64,000 bases of DNA from Aquimarina longa SW024 (GCF_001401755.1 NZ_KQ474102.1:258595-322594); one strand, 5' to 3'; counted from the first letter of the stretch, positions 25,790-36,417 are shown. Notes: generated by a model not told the origin, from the sequence alone. Translations and numbers: made by a program.

Positions 25790-26161
25790 ATGACTAAAAA
25801 AGAAATTGATAACGATCAATTAATCGCCCAAATAATAAAAGGTATTGAAGAAGTAAAAGGTAATGATATTAATATTTTAGATCTTAGAGCCATCGAAAAT
25901 ACTGTATGTAGTTACTTTGTAATCTGTAATGGAACTTCTAACACCCAAGTAAACGCAATTGTTAATTCTATCCAAAAAACAGTAAGCAAAGAACTTAAAG
26001 ACAAACCTTGGCATATAGAAGGTAGCGAAAATGCAGAGTGGGTATTAATTGACTATGTAAATGTTGTTGTACATGTCTTCCAAAAACACATAAGAGAATT
26101 CTATGATATAGAAGGACTTTGGGGAGATGCTAAAACGACAGTTATCGAAACAAATTATTAA
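25790..26161 (+). CDS. rsfS: Ribosomal silencing factor RsfS
   Basis: A 123-residue protein of the Iojap/RsfS family. It binds L14 of the large ribosomal subunit and blocks subunit joining when nutrients are scarce. Family motifs are DINILDLRAIENTVCSYFVICNGTS, WHIEGSENAEWVLIDYVNVVVHVF and REFYDIEGLWGDA. It begins a series followed after 13 bases by ftsH, so the two are probably co-transcribed. Confidence 0.95.
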   Translation: MTKKEIDNDQLIAQIIKGIEEVKGNDINILDLRAIENTVCSYFVICNGTSNTQVNAIVNSIQKTVSKELKDKPWHIEGSENAEWVLIDYVNVVVHVFQKHIREFYDIEGLWGDAKTTVIETNY

Positions 26162-26174
26162 AAGAATAGCGTAA

Positions 26175-28124
26175 ATGGGGAAAGAAAATAAAAAACCTGA
26201 ACTGAATAAAAAACCGAAATTTAGCGCATATTGGATTTATGCAATTATTATTATTGGTTTTTTAGTACTAAACTTCATCGGAGGAAGCGGACTAGGATCA
26301 GCTCCTACAACCTCTACTTCAGAATTCCAAAAATACTTAAGTAATGGAGAAGTAGAAAAAGTAGTAATTGTTAACCGTAGAAAAGCACAAGTTTTTCTTA
26401 CTAAAGAAGCTAGATCATTAGAAAAGCATCAAAAAACAAAAAGCAAGTCAATATTACCCAGTAGCCCTAGTGATCCTGACTATCAATTTGAATTTGGAGA
26501 TTTACAAAATTTCGAAAATAAGATTGCTACTATAAAAAGTCAAAATAATCTTACTACAGAAATCAACTACGATACCGAAAGTAATGTTTGGGGAGAAATC
26601 TTCATTACATTATTGCCTTTTGCCTTAATAATAGGAGTATGGATATTCATTATGCGCAGAATGGGCGGTGGCTCTGGAGGTGGTGCAGGAGGACAAATTT
26701 TTAATATAGGTAAATCCAAAGCTAAACTATTTGATCAAAATACAGAAGTTAAAGTTTCTTTTGAAAATGTAGCAGGTCTAGAAGGTGCAAAAGAAGAAGT
26801 ACAAGAAATTGTAGACTTCTTAAAAAACCCAGAAAAATACACCTCTTTAGGAGGTAAAATACCTAAAGGAGCATTATTAGTAGGACCTCCAGGAACTGGT
26901 AAAACTTTATTAGCAAAAGCTGTAGCAGGTGAGGCAAAAGTACCTTTCTTCTCCCTATCAGGGTCAGATTTTGTAGAAATGTTCGTTGGAGTTGGAGCTT
27001 CTCGTGTTAGAGATTTGTTTAAACAAGCTAAAGAAAAATCTCCTGCAATTATTTTTATTGATGAAATCGATGCAGTAGGAAGAGCTAGAGGTAAAAGTAA
27101 TTTCTCTGGATCTAATGATGAAAGAGAGAACACGCTAAATCAGTTACTAACAGAAATGGACGGTTTTGGCACAAATACTAATGTAATAGTAATCGCAGCT
27201 ACCAATCGTGCTGATGTACTCGATAAAGCACTACTACGAGCAGGTCGTTTTGATCGTCAGATATATGTAGACTTACCTGATATCCGTGAACGTAAAGAAA
27301 TATTTGATGTTCATTTAAAACCTTTAAAGAAAGTAGAAAATGAATTGGATACCGAATTCATGGCCAAACAAACTCCAGGATTCTCTGGTGCTGATATTGC
27401 AAATGTATGTAATGAAGCCGCTTTAATAGCAGCCAGAAAAGGTAATAAAGCAGTAGGAAAACAAGATTTTCTTGATGCAGTAGATAGAATTGTAGGAGGT
27501 TTAGAGAAAAAGAATAAAATTATTACTCCCGCAGAAAAACGAGCTATAGCATTTCATGAAGCAGGACATGCAACAGTAAGTTGGATGTTAGAACATGCCG
27601 CTCCACTAGTAAAAGTAACCATTGTTCCTAGAGGACAATCTCTTGGAGCCGCATGGTACTTACCAGAAGAGCGATTAATCGTTAGACCTAATCAAATGCT
27701 AGACGAAATGTGTGCTGCATTAGGAGGACGTGCTGCAGAAAAAGTGATATTTAATGAAATCTCTACTGGGGCATTAAGTGACCTAGAAAAAGTAACCAAG
27801 CAAGCTAGAGCTATGGTAACTATATATGGACTGAATGAAAAGGTAGGAAATCTTACATATTATGATTCATCAGGACAAAGTGAATATAACTTCACAAAAC
27901 CATATAGTGAACAAACGAGTGAGTTAATCGATAAAGAAATTTCTAATATAATAGAAGAGCAATACCAACGTGCAATTCAACTTTTAGAAAAAAATAAAGA
28001 TAAACTAACAGAATTAGCCGAAGTTTTATTAGAAAAAGAAGTGATTTTTAAAGATAATTTAGAAAAAATATTTGGAGAAAGACCTTTTGACAAAAAAGAA
28101 GAAATCATAGAAGAACCTTCATAA
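26175..28124 (+). CDS. ftsH: ATP-dependent zinc metalloprotease FtsH
   Basis: A 649-residue inner-membrane AAA+ protease. Two membrane helices lie at about residues 17-36 and 140-160 with a periplasmic part between. Walker A is GPPGTGKT (237-244) and Walker B IIFIDEID (292-299). The second region of homology is [21 protein letters not shown]. The zinc site is HEAGH (461-465). It degrades misfolded membrane proteins and regulatory targets. In E. coli it controls LpxC and so lipid A synthesis. It is followed by a terminator and a new promoter. Confidence 0.97.
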   Translation: MGKENKKPELNKKPKFSAYWIYAIIIIGFLVLNFIGGSGLGSAPTTSTSEFQKYLSNGEVEKVVIVNRRKAQVFLTKEARSLEKHQKTKSKSILPSSPSDPDYQFEFGDLQNFENKIATIKSQNNLTTEINYDTESNVWGEIFITLLPFALIIGVWIFIMRRMGGGSGGGAGGQIFNIGKSKAKLFDQNTEVKVSFENVAGLEGAKEEVQEIVDFLKNPEKYTSLGGKIPKGALLVGPPGTGKTLLAKAVAGEAKVPFFSLSGSDFVEMFVGVGASRVRDLFKQAKEKSPAIIFIDEIDAVGRARGKSNFSGSNDERENTLNQLLTEMDGFGTNTNVIVIAATNRADVLDKALLRAGRFDRQIYVDLPDIRERKEIFDVHLKPLKKVENELDTEFMAKQTPGFSGADIANVCNEAALIAARKGNKAVGKQDFLDAVDRIVGGLEKKNKIITPAEKRAIAFHEAGHATVSWMLEHAAPLVKVTIVPRGQSLGAAWYLPEERLIVRPNQMLDEMCAALGGRAAEKVIFNEISTGALSDLEKVTKQARAMVTIYGLNEKVGNLTYYDSSGQSEYNFTKPYSEQTSELIDKEISNIIEEQYQRAIQLLEKNKDKLTELAEVLLEKEVIFKDNLEKIFGERPFDKKEEIIEEPS

Positions 28125-28147
28125 AATTACTATTTACTTGTAATTAA

Positions 28148-28191
28148 TTAAAAATTCTTAACCTAACAGAATGCTAGGTTAAGAATTTTTT
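28148..28191 (+). terminator. Rho-independent terminator of ftsH
   Basis: The 15-base arms 28151-28165 and 28175-28189 (AAAATTCTTAACCTA and its complement) enclose a 9-base loop and end in T. Confidence 0.88.
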
Positions 28192-28199
28192 TATCTTTG
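28192..28199 (+). promoter_or_regulatory. TAnnTTTG promoter element of the LUD-cdsA-psd operon
   Basis: Reads TATCTTTG immediately after the ftsH terminator and 40 bases before the LUD gene ATG. Confidence 0.7.
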
Positions 28200-28239
28200 T
28201 AGGTATTATAAAATTGTAGTCCCAATCCTAATTAAAAAA

Positions 28240-28851
28240 ATGAGTCTATTTAGAAGATTATTTTCCTCAAAATCTAAATCAGACCAAAAGAGTAAGGAAC
28301 GTCTCACTGATGATCGCAGTAAATATATGCCAGAAATTGATCTTCCGATTGATGAAAGCTTTATGATTAATTTTAAAAGAAATGGTGGTAAATTTCTTTA
28401 TTGTGATAATGAAAACGAAGTTTTAGACTCTTTTGATAAAATTCTATTGGAAAATGATTGGTATGAAAAAGAAGTTTGCACTTTTGACAAAAATTTAGAA
28501 GATAAATTCTCTAATTTTAATTTAAAATTTGTAAAAAAAACTTCTTCTTCTTTCTTTTTTGCTACTTGTGAATATTTGATAGCCGATAGTGGCGCAATAT
28601 TAATATCTTCAAATCAGCTTAAAGAAAAAAAAATAACAGAGTTACCTGATGATTTTATAATATTAGCCTCTACAAGTCAGTTAGTTCAAAATATTGGAGA
28701 AGGCCTAAAAGGCATAAAAAACAAAAACAAAAATACTATCCCATCTAATATTACAACTATTAAGGATTTTGAACCACAAAAAGAAAAGGACTTCTTAAAC
28801 TACGGAAATAGCTCAAAAAATTTATATTTACTGCTATTGGAAGATTTATAA
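28240..28851 (+). CDS. LUD domain protein (LutC/YkgG family)
   Basis: A 203-residue protein of the lactate-utilisation LUD domain family. The end of the fold is visible as CEYLIADSGAILISSNQL and IILASTSQLVQNIGEGLKGI. The N-terminal 40 residues are basic and polar (LFRRLFSSKSKSD). Family members such as LutC belong to lactate oxidase complexes, but no LutA or LutB genes are here, so a role in lactate oxidation is not supported. It begins an operon with cdsA (2 bases apart) and psd, which hints at a link with phospholipid synthesis. The function is unknown. Confidence 0.8.
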   Translation: MSLFRRLFSSKSKSDQKSKERLTDDRSKYMPEIDLPIDESFMINFKRNGGKFLYCDNENEVLDSFDKILLENDWYEKEVCTFDKNLEDKFSNFNLKFVKKTSSSFFFATCEYLIADSGAILISSNQLKEKKITELPDDFIILASTSQLVQNIGEGLKGIKNKNKNTIPSNITTIKDFEPQKEKDFLNYGNSSKNLYLLLLEDL

Positions 28852-28853
28852 AC

Positions 28854-29657
28854 ATGAAAGAACTTCTTACTAGATCCATATCGGGATTTTTATATATCTC
28901 TATATTATTATCATCAATATTTATTTCTAGATATACTTTTATAGGAATCTTTCTAATTTTTGGAATAATTTCTATCTACGAATTTCAGAAATTAATACAC
29001 CTTAATAATAAAAGACTATATGTCATATTTATTTTATTATTAGTAGCTCTAAACGTATTTCAGGATAAAGAATATCTCATACTCCCAGTCTTAGCACTTA
29101 CAATTATTACAGAACTTTTTTTAGTAAAAGATTTAATTACAATTCGTATCATTCCAATGTTTGAAAAACGAAAGTACCTTACCAGCATCTTTTACTTAAT
29201 CACATGTATTGTATTCTCTTCTCTTGCTCCTAGTTACACAGGAGAATACCAACCCTTCATCATTGCTGGAGCATTTCTAATCATCTGGGTTAATGACAGT
29301 TTTGCATATTTAGTCGGAAAAAACTTTGGAAAACATAAGTTACTAGAGCGAATATCCCCAAAAAAAACTGTAGAAGGTTTTATTGGTGGATTTATTTTCT
29401 CAATGCTATCAGGATATCTAATAGCTATATTTTCTAATACTTTATCAATAAACATTTGGTTGATTATAAGTATAATTATGAGTATTTTTGGCACATTAGG
29501 AGATTTAATACAATCTAAGTTTAAAAGACAAGCAGGAGTTAAAGACAGTGGCACTATAATGCCAGGTCATGGAGGCATATATGATCGATTAGATAGTATT
29601 ATATTCGCTAGCCCATTTTTGTACGCATTTTTACAAATATTAAAGTATGTTTCATAA
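28854..29657 (+). CDS. cdsA: Phosphatidate cytidylyltransferase
   Basis: A 267-residue integral membrane enzyme with about eight helices. It makes CDP-diacylglycerol from phosphatidate and CTP, the entry to phospholipid synthesis. Motifs seen are LERISPKKTVEGFIGG and the family signature SKFKRQAGVKDSG followed by PGHGGIYDRLDS. Its ATG is 2 bases after the LUD stop and its end overlaps psd by 11 bases, indicating coupled translation. Confidence 0.96.
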   Translation: MKELLTRSISGFLYISILLSSIFISRYTFIGIFLIFGIISIYEFQKLIHLNNKRLYVIFILLLVALNVFQDKEYLILPVLALTIITELFLVKDLITIRIIPMFEKRKYLTSIFYLITCIVFSSLAPSYTGEYQPFIIAGAFLIIWVNDSFAYLVGKNFGKHKLLERISPKKTVEGFIGGFIFSMLSGYLIAIFSNTLSINIWLIISIIMSIFGTLGDLIQSKFKRQAGVKDSGTIMPGHGGIYDRLDSIIFASPFLYAFLQILKYVS

Positions 29658-30294
29658 AGAAGGATATAAAATAATATCAGTTGCACTAGTATTATTTTTA
29701 GGAATCAATTTAGCTTCTTACGTAGCTATCCAAATCAAAGAATGGCAAATCGCTATACTACTGATCACATCAGTGTTTCTAATTTTAATTTTACAATTTT
29801 TTAGAAACCCTAAAAGAACTACTCAGGTTAATGACAAAACTATAGTTTCTCCTGTAGACGGAAAAGTTGTAGTTATTGAAGAGGTATATGAAAAAGAGTA
29901 CTTTAAAGAAAATAAGTTACAAGTCTCTATTTTTATGTCTCCAATAAATGTTCATGTAACAAGACACCCTATTAACGGTGAAGTTCTATTTAGCAAATAT
30001 CACCCTGGTAAATATCTTGTAGCTTGGCATCCTAAAGCTTCTGAAGAAAATGAAAGAACAACTGTAGTTGTAAAAAATAATGTTGTAGAAATACTATATC
30101 GACAGATTGCCGGAGCTTTAGCCAAACGAATTGTAAATTATGCAACAGTAGGAGAAAAAGTCATCCAGGGATCTGATGGAGGGTTTATTAAATTTGGGTC
30201 TAGAGTAGACCTATACCTCCCCATAGGAACAAATATTAATGTTTCTTTAAATCAAAAAGTAAAAGGTGGAGAAAGTATTATTGCTAAGCTTTAA
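29647..30294 (+). CDS. psd: Phosphatidylserine decarboxylase (short type)
   Basis: A 215-residue membrane-associated enzyme that forms phosphatidylethanolamine. Two hydrophobic helices lie in the first 50 residues. SPVDGKVV and INVHVTRHPINGEV are family motifs. GFIKFGSRVDLYLP holds the Gly-Ser site of self-cleavage that makes the pyruvoyl group. It is the archaeal/short bacterial type (about 215 residues). Its start overlaps the end of cdsA, and the acyl-CoA-binding protein gene follows after 135 bases. Confidence 0.95.
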   Translation: MFHKEGYKIISVALVLFLGINLASYVAIQIKEWQIAILLITSVFLILILQFFRNPKRTTQVNDKTIVSPVDGKVVVIEEVYEKEYFKENKLQVSIFMSPINVHVTRHPINGEVLFSKYHPGKYLVAWHPKASEENERTTVVVKNNVVEILYRQIAGALAKRIVNYATVGEKVIQGSDGGFIKFGSRVDLYLPIGTNINVSLNQKVKGGESIIAKL

Positions 30295-30380
30295 ATAAGG
30301 TACAATACATAAAAAATCCCCCATTTACTAAATATCAAAAACCAGACTATAATATAAGTCTAGATATTTGTTTGACTAAC

Positions 30381-30430
30381 CATTTTGAGTTCTCCTCTAG
30401 GATGAATTCTCAAAAAAGGAGTAAGTATAA
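30381..30430 (+). promoter_or_regulatory. Leader hairpin and strong ribosome-binding site of the acyl-CoA-binding protein gene
   Basis: A Shine-Dalgarno sequence AGGAG at 30417-30421 lies 8 bases before the ATG, which is rare in this genome. CTCCT at 30392-30396 is its complement. TTTTGAG (30384-30390) can pair with CTCAAAA (30409-30415). Two alternative structures that hide or free the site are possible. Confidence 0.45.
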
Positions 30431-30702
30431 TGACTGAAGAAGAATTAAATACAGCTTTCGAAAATGCATATGAGCGCGCTAGCAATACTAAAATACAATT
30501 GCCTCCAGATATCATGCTTCGATTCTACGCATGTTATAAACGAGCAATACACACAGATACAGAAGGTTTTTTTACCCCCTCAGGAAATAGTCAACTTAGA
30601 AATGCATTTAAACTAAATGCATTTTTTCAAGCAAAAAATCTCACCCCAAAAGAAGCAAAAGAAAAATATATCGAATTAGTGAATACATATATTACAGATT
30701 AA
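30430..30702 (+). CDS. Acyl-CoA-binding protein
   Basis: A 90-residue four-helix ACBP. It shows the family features LPPDIMLRFYACYKRA, the loop TEGFFTPSGNSQLRNAFKLNAF and AKEKYIELVNTY. ACBP binds long-chain acyl-CoA in the cytoplasm and buffers it for lipid synthesis. The family is near universal in eukaryotes and patchy in bacteria. Its place next to psd and cdsA supports a role in lipid metabolism. The usual lysine and tyrosine ligands (YKRA) are present. Confidence 0.93.
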   Translation: MTEEELNTAFENAYERASNTKIQLPPDIMLRFYACYKRAIHTDTEGFFTPSGNSQLRNAFKLNAFFQAKNLTPKEAKEKYIELVNTYITD

Positions 30703-30819
30703 ATTTAATTTCTATATCAAACTCCTTTATTAAAAATCTGTACACCTTATAAAATAAACGTAATATATTGTTGCTTTTCTAAGTCCCAATGTTTTTTTTC
30801 AAAAAATTGCAAATTTAAA

Positions 30820-30855
30820 CACTAAAAAAACCATGATTAATTACAGAATCATGGT
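30820..30855 (-). terminator. Rho-independent terminator of valS
   Basis: The arms ACCATGATT (30830-30838) and AATCATGGT (30847-30855) are followed on the minus strand by a T-run. It lies about 60 bases after the valS stop. Confidence 0.8.
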
Positions 30856-30912
30856 GTTTAGTATTAAATAGAATATAAACAATCTACATCTACACGATTA
30901 CAATAGACAAAA

Positions 30913-33546
30913 CTACTTCTGTAAACTCTCTAAACTAGATTGTATAGTTGCTATTTTAGCCTCCGCATCAGCTTGTTTTTTTCTTTCATTAGCAATAACC
31001 TGATCTGGTGCGTTATTTACAAAACGCTCATTTTGTAATTTTTTCTGTACAGATTTTAAAAAACCTTCTGTATAGGATAATTCATCAGTCAATTTTTTAA
31101 TTTCTTCTTCTATATTTATCGCTCCTGAAATCGGGATAAAGTATTCATTAGATTTTACTCTAAAAGAAAGCGCACCTTCTACTTTAGCATCTACATAGTT
31201 TAACACTGATAGGTTACCAAGTTTACTGATTACAGTATCGAAAGTAGTGTTGTTTTTCTCACTATTCAATACAGATAATTCAATAGTTTCTTTAAATGCT
31301 ATATTTTTTTCTTTTCGTATCGTTCTAATCCCAGAAACTACATCTGCTGCAATCTCAAATTCTGCAATCAAGCCCTCATTAATAGGTTGTGATTTTGGCC
31401 AGTTAGCAATAATCAACGCTTCTTCTGGTGTTCTACCTGCAACTTGTTGCCATATTTCTTCTGAAATAAAAGGTGTGAAAGGATGTAAAATTTTTAGATT
31501 CTCTTCTAAAATAGTAATCACTTGCTGATATGTTTTTGCATCAATAGGATTACCGTAAGTAGGCTTAACCATTTCTAGCAACCAACTACAAAAATCATCC
31601 CAGACCAGTTTATAAGTAATCATTAAGGCATCACTAATACGGTATTTTGTATAACTATCTTCAAGCTCTAACAATGCTTTCTGAAACTTTGAAACATACC
31701 ATTCTATCGCCATAGTAGAAGATTCTGGCTGATTTATAGTATCATCAACTTCCCAACCCAAAATGAGTCTAGATGCATTAAATATTTTATTAACAAAAGC
31801 CCCTCCTTGTTTACATAAATCCTCATCAAACATCAAATCATTTCCTGCAGGAGAACTTAACAACATCCCTACTCTAATACCATCTGCCCCATACTGATCT
31901 ATTAAATCTAATGGATTCGGGGAATTACCAAGTGATTTAGACATTTTGCGTCTTTGTTTATCTCGCACTATTCCTGTAAGATATACATTAGTAAATGGTT
32001 TTTCTTTTCTATACTCATACCCCGCTATAATCATACGAGCTACCCAGAAAAATAAAATTTCAGGAGCAGTCACCAAATCATTTGTTGGATAATAATAATT
32101 AATTTCTTTATTATCTGGTTGCAAAATACCGTTAAAAACACTCATTGGCCATAACCATGAAGAAAACCAAGTATCAAGAGCATCAGGGTCTTGAGTAAGG
32201 CTTGCCTCTGTTAGTTCTTTATTTCCTGTTTTTTTCTTAGCTAAAACGAGAGCTTCTTCCTTACTTTCTGCTACTACAAAGTCTTCTTTACCATCTCCAT
32301 AGAAATATGCCGGAATTTGATGTCCCCACCATAATTGACGAGAGATATTCCAATCTCTAACATTTTCCATCCAATAGCGATATGTACTTATAAACTTCTC
32401 TGGCACAAGATTTACGTCTTTATTCAAAACAGAATCTAATGCTGGCTGAGCCAGGTCTTTCATTTTCAAAAACCATTGATCACTTAGTTTTGGTTCAATT
32501 ACAGCTTTGGTACGCTCACTAGTCCCTACTTTATTAAGATGAGTTTCTATTTTTTCTAAAGCTCCAATACTTTCTAATTCTTTTACAATCTCTTTTCTAA
32601 CTACAAAACGATCTTTACCCTCATATTGTAATCCATAAGAATTTAATGTCGCATCATCATTAAAAATATCTACAACATCCAAATGATGTTTATCACCAAG
32701 GATTTTATCATTAGGATCATGGGCAGGAGTTACTTTAAGGCATCCTGTACCAAACTCCATATCTACATATTCATCTTCAATTATAGGGATAACACGATTA
32801 GCAATAGGTACAATTACTTTTTTACCTTTAAGATGGGTAAATCGTTCATCATTCGGGTTTATACATATTGCAGTATCTCCCATAATAGTCTCTGGGCGTG
32901 TGGTAGCAATAGTAAGTATATCTTTAGAATTCTCTATTTTATAGTTAAGGTAATATAAATTACCTTGCTTTTCTTCATATATTACCTCTTCATCAGACAA
33001 GGTAGTTTTAGCTTCTGGATCCCAATTTACCATTCTGTACCCGCGATAAATAAGTCCTTTATTATATAAATCAACAAAAACTTTAATCACAGAAGCAGAC
33101 AAATTATCATCCATAGTAAAAGCAGTACGTTCCCAATCACAAGAAGCTCCTAACTTTTTCAATTGTTCTAAAATAATTCCACCATGTTTATGAGTCCATT
33201 CCCAAGCATGCTCTAAAAACTCTTCTCTAGTAAGATCATTTTTATCAATCCCTTCTTCTTTTAACTTAGCAACAACCTTAGCTTCTGTAGCAATCGAAGC
33301 ATGATCTGTTCCTGGAACCCAACAAGCATTATATCCTTGTAGACGAGCTCTACGAATTAACACATCTTGGATTGTATTATTAAGCATGTGCCCCATATGT
33401 AGAACACCAGTAACGTTTGGAGGTGGAATAACAATAGTATATGCCTCTCTTTCATCAACTTCTGAATGAAAATAATTATTTTCCATCCAATAAGAATACC
33501 ATTTTTCTTCTATTGATTTTGCATCGTATTTTGCTGCTAAAGACAT
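30913..33546 (-). CDS. valS: Valyl-tRNA synthetase
   Basis: An 877-residue class I aminoacyl-tRNA synthetase. The HIGH motif is seen in [15 protein letters not shown] near residue 40. The KMSKS motif is in [17 protein letters not shown] near residue 530. The editing domain contains [12 protein letters not shown] and [15 protein letters not shown]. The C-terminal 65 residues form the valine-enzyme coiled coil ([18 protein letters not shown]). It charges tRNA-Val in the cytoplasm. It is a single unit with a TAnnTTTG promoter and a terminator. Confidence 0.98.
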   Translation of the reverse strand: MSLAAKYDAKSIEEKWYSYWMENNYFHSEVDEREAYTIVIPPPNVTGVLHMGHMLNNTIQDVLIRRARLQGYNACWVPGTDHASIATEAKVVAKLKEEGIDKNDLTREEFLEHAWEWTHKHGGIILEQLKKLGASCDWERTAFTMDDNLSASVIKVFVDLYNKGLIYRGYRMVNWDPEAKTTLSDEEVIYEEKQGNLYYLNYKIENSKDILTIATTRPETIMGDTAICINPNDERFTHLKGKKVIVPIANRVIPIIEDEYVDMEFGTGCLKVTPAHDPNDKILGDKHHLDVVDIFNDDATLNSYGLQYEGKDRFVVRKEIVKELESIGALEKIETHLNKVGTSERTKAVIEPKLSDQWFLKMKDLAQPALDSVLNKDVNLVPEKFISTYRYWMENVRDWNISRQLWWGHQIPAYFYGDGKEDFVVAESKEEALVLAKKKTGNKELTEASLTQDPDALDTWFSSWLWPMSVFNGILQPDNKEINYYYPTNDLVTAPEILFFWVARMIIAGYEYRKEKPFTNVYLTGIVRDKQRRKMSKSLGNSPNPLDLIDQYGADGIRVGMLLSSPAGNDLMFDEDLCKQGGAFVNKIFNASRLILGWEVDDTINQPESSTMAIEWYVSKFQKALLELEDSYTKYRISDALMITYKLVWDDFCSWLLEMVKPTYGNPIDAKTYQQVITILEENLKILHPFTPFISEEIWQQVAGRTPEEALIIANWPKSQPINEGLIAEFEIAADVVSGIRTIRKEKNIAFKETIELSVLNSEKNNTTFDTVISKLGNLSVLNYVDAKVEGALSFRVKSNEYFIPISGAINIEEEIKKLTDELSYTEGFLKSVQKKLQNERFVNNAPDQVIANERKKQADAEAKIATIQSSLESLQK

Positions 33547-33575
33547 ACTTTGGTCTGATTTTTGATTTTAAAATG

Positions 33576-33583
33576 CAAAAGTA
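33576..33583 (-). promoter_or_regulatory. TAnnTTTG promoter element of valS
   Basis: Reads TACTTTTG on the minus strand, 29 bases before the valS ATG at 33546. Confidence 0.6.
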
Positions 33584-33798
33584 CTTATTATAGTATGAAG
33601 AACGAAGTTAGAAATATGAAAATTTAAAAAACATAGGTAATAAATCTCATACTGTTACTATACAAAAAATGTTGTATAGCTCTAAAATAAATGAAATTTT
33701 ACAACTCATAGTATCAATTTCTAACCTCCAACTTTATAGTTATAATTTTGCGGTTGAATAAAAAGTAAGTACTTTTACATTTAATAAAAACCTACATT

Positions 33799-34191
33799 AT
33801 GAAAAAAATAATAATGATTCTATTTATAAGTTTTCTGGGCACAACCATACATGCTCAGGATGCTAAGGCTCAAATAAAATTTAAATCAGAAGTTATTGAC
33901 TATGGTGAAATAGCTAAGGGTAGTGATGGTGTTCGTAAATTTGAATTTACAAATACAGGAAATGCTCCTTTGATTGTTTCTAAAGTATATTCTAGTTGTG
34001 GATGTACTATCCCTAAAAAACCAGAAAATCCAATTGCTCCTGGAGAAACAGGTTTTATCGAAGTAAAATATGATACTAACAGAGTTGGTCCTATTCGTAA
34101 AACGATAACAGTAAACTCTAATGCTACAGAAAGTACCAAAGCATTAAAAATTAAAGGAACTATACTAGAAAAAAGCGTTTTAGAAAACTAA
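33799..34191 (+). CDS. DUF1573 secreted protein
   Basis: A 130-residue protein with a signal peptide (IIMILFISFLGTTIHAQ). One DUF1573 domain follows, an immunoglobulin-like fold common in Bacteroidota. The conserved stretch is IDYGEIAKGSDGVRKFEFTN followed by SKVYSSCGCTIPKKPENP with the Cys-Gly-Cys motif. It is exported to the periplasm or surface. The role is unknown. It is a single gene with its own terminator. Confidence 0.88.
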   Translation: MKKIIMILFISFLGTTIHAQDAKAQIKFKSEVIDYGEIAKGSDGVRKFEFTNTGNAPLIVSKVYSSCGCTIPKKPENPIAPGETGFIEVKYDTNRVGPIRKTITVNSNATESTKALKIKGTILEKSVLEN

Positions 34192-34209
34192 AAATGAAAC
34201 ATATATATA

Positions 34210-34241
34210 TTAAAAGGCACTATTTTATAGTGTCTTTTTTT
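34210..34241 (+). terminator. Rho-independent terminator of the DUF1573 gene
   Basis: AAAAGGCACTA (34212-34222) pairs with TAGTGTCTTTT (34228-34238) with one G-U that only works on the plus strand, then T. Confidence 0.78.
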
Positions 34242-34246
34242 ATATG

Positions 34247-35599
34247 TCAAAATAATACTTTCTTTAATAAGAATTGGTAATTAATTTCCATCCCCAACCT
34301 TTTAATCTTCATTTTAATTTTTTTACCCGACTCAAAATAGAACAATTCATTAAGATCAGAAAGTTTATAATTATGAGCACTTTTACCATTTACCTGCAAG
34401 ATAATGTCTCCTTTTTTTAAACCTGCAAGATCAGCTGGAGAGTTAGACCTCACGTCTAAAATCTCATATTTAGGGTGAAGCACGAAATTGTTAAACAATT
34501 CTATAGTTTTTTTACTCACCACCTTATTTATCCCTAAATAAACCCTATCATTCTCTTGATAATTCTTTACTGCGGTAAAACCAGTATGCTGAATAGTAAT
34601 TCCACTCATATTATAATTAAAAGGCTTATTAAAGAAACTATTCTTTTTAAAAGATATTTTTTGATGAGGGTAATCTACTATTAAATTAAACCTTCGTAAT
34701 ATGCTCCCTCCTAACGATCCTTGTCTGTTATTCAAAGATACTCCTTGTATGTATATAGAATCAGGAAATGAGGCTGTAACTTCTTTCATTTTAAAATCTC
34801 CTATCCGAAATTCCTTTATTTTTGTTTTTAGCCCATAAATATCACCATTAAACCCTTTTCCTAAAAAATCTCTAAAAGAATTGTCACTTGCATATATCCC
34901 TTTAGCTTTATTTTCAAACAACCATAAAGATGAACTAGAACCAGAATCCAATAATAGATCTACATCAACCAAGCCATTAGCAGAATGGTATTGAGCTGTT
35001 ATATATGGTCTTCTTTTTTTGTTTCTAAACGCTATATTGGTTTGATAACATTTTTTACAATCCTTATACTCATATTGTTTAGGATCATATACTTTTATAA
35101 CTTTTTTTGAATAATTAATATCTAAAACAAAATTTTTAAAAAAATCATAGCCTATAATCCCATGTATTGGAAAACCCATTCTGGGAGAGAAGTTAATAGA
35201 CTCATCCAACACTAAAAAAATCTTATGGTCAGTACTGATTGATTTCCCTATCCTTACTTCATTGTTCATTGATTTTATAGCCTCTACAGGCTCTCCGTCA
35301 CCCAATCCCCTAAGATAGATCTTTGAAGCATTTTTTAACTCTAATGTGCTCTTATTATCTACACTAAATATAATTGTTGAGCCAACTCCTGTATCCAATA
35401 TAAAAGAAAGTTCAACTCCATTAACAACAATAGGAATAACAATGAGATTATTTGCTAGTTCAAACTTAATTTTGTCGCTTTTTTTACCAATAGGTAACCT
35501 AAAGTCTTTTTGAGCATAAAAGGCAATATTAAAAAATAGGAATAATACTAAAATTTTATTTTTAAAAAAATTATATAAATCTGGTAGTAAGTTCTTCAT
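34247..35599 (-). CDS. Retropepsin-like aspartyl protease with PDZ domain
   Basis: A 450-residue protein with an N-terminal export signal (hydrophobic to about residue 30, ending FYAQ). It has two aspartyl-protease lobes: the first active-site motif FILDTGVGS near residue 70 and the second LLLDSGSSSS near residue 218. A PDZ domain at the end is seen as VRSNSPADLAGLKKGDIILQVNGKS. It should be a periplasmic or surface protease with regulated substrate access. Related Bacteroidota proteins exist but substrates are not known to me. A degenerate copy lies directly upstream, at 35759-36417. Confidence 0.88.
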   Translation of the reverse strand: MKNLLPDLYNFFKNKILVLFLFFNIAFYAQKDFRLPIGKKSDKIKFELANNLIVIPIVVNGVELSFILDTGVGSTIIFSVDNKSTLELKNASKIYLRGLGDGEPVEAIKSMNNEVRIGKSISTDHKIFLVLDESINFSPRMGFPIHGIIGYDFFKNFVLDINYSKKVIKVYDPKQYEYKDCKKCYQTNIAFRNKKRRPYITAQYHSANGLVDVDLLLDSGSSSSLWLFENKAKGIYASDNSFRDFLGKGFNGDIYGLKTKIKEFRIGDFKMKEVTASFPDSIYIQGVSLNNRQGSLGGSILRRFNLIVDYPHQKISFKKNSFFNKPFNYNMSGITIQHTGFTAVKNYQENDRVYLGINKVVSKKTIELFNNFVLHPKYEILDVRSNSPADLAGLKKGDIILQVNGKSAHNYKLSDLNELFYFESGKKIKMKIKRLGMEINYQFLLKKVLF

Positions 35600-35758
35600 T
35601 ACTCTAAATATAAAAAAATAGTTTAAAAATAGTACCAGAGATATTCTTATTTCTTAAAAAAATAAGAATATCATCATTATTTTATTTAATAATACTCACC
35701 ACATACTAAGTTCATATTAAAAATATATTATATAAATCTCTGGAAAGATTTATTATTA

Positions 35759-36417
35759 CTAAATTATTTCTTTTTTCTTATTGTTAAACAATCCCAAAGA
35801 AGAGCCAGAACCCATATCCAATAAAAGAGTAATATCAATCAACCTTTTTTCTAATAAATATTGAGCAACTATAAATGGTTTTTTCTTTTGTTCTCTTAAA
35901 TAAAGTTTAGCTTGGTAGCACTTTTTACATTTTCTATAAGTATAAGATTCAGGAGGGTATATTTTTATATACTCTTTTGAATAATTAACATCAAAAATAA
36001 AATGTTTAAAGAAATTATAACCTATTACACCATGTACAAGAATTCCCATTCTGTGAGAAAAATTAATTGATTTATCCAAAACCTTATAAATCGTATGATT
36101 AATACTTAAAAAACTACCTATCTCAATCGTATTATTAACTGATTTTATAGCTTCTACAGAAGCTTTATCACTTAATTCTCTAAGGTCTATTTTTGAAACA
36201 TTAATATGCTTTATAAGTCTGTATCATCTACCGCAAAAAGAATTGTAAATTCAATACCTATGTCCAACTCCTTTATATTAACAGGAATAACAATGAGATT
36301 GTTTATAAGTTAAAATCTAATCTTATCACCTTTTTTTCTAAAAGGTAACCCGAAGTCATTTTATACAGAAAGAACAAAACTGAAAAATAAAATATTCACT
36401 ACAATCCAGCTTTTCAT
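35759..36417 (-). pseudogene. Degenerate, truncated copy of the aspartyl protease gene
   Basis: On the minus strand from the ATG at 36417 the sequence follows the neighbouring protease. After a signal-like start comes a TAA at 36361-36363, then NDFGLPFRKKGDKIRF, another in-frame stop, then LINNLIVIPVNIKELD. A stop and frameshift near 36210 precede HINVSKIDLRELSDKA. From there an open frame runs to 35759 with the matching segments GYNFFKHFIFDVNYSK and KKCYQAKLYLREQKKK. It keeps the second LLLDMGSGSS motif and then stops, so the rest of the second lobe and the PDZ domain are missing. The first active-site DTG is lost (DIGIEF). It is a decayed tandem duplicate. The open part (36079 to 35759, 106 codons) should not be read as a gene. 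Confidence 0.85.

Noticed and set aside
26735-27133. Open frame antisense to ftsH
   Set aside because: It overlaps the AAA domain, whose motifs are unmistakable on the plus strand.
28240-28851. Lactate utilisation role for the LUD protein
   Set aside because: No lutA or lutB neighbour, and the gene is in a phospholipid operon, so the role cannot be claimed.
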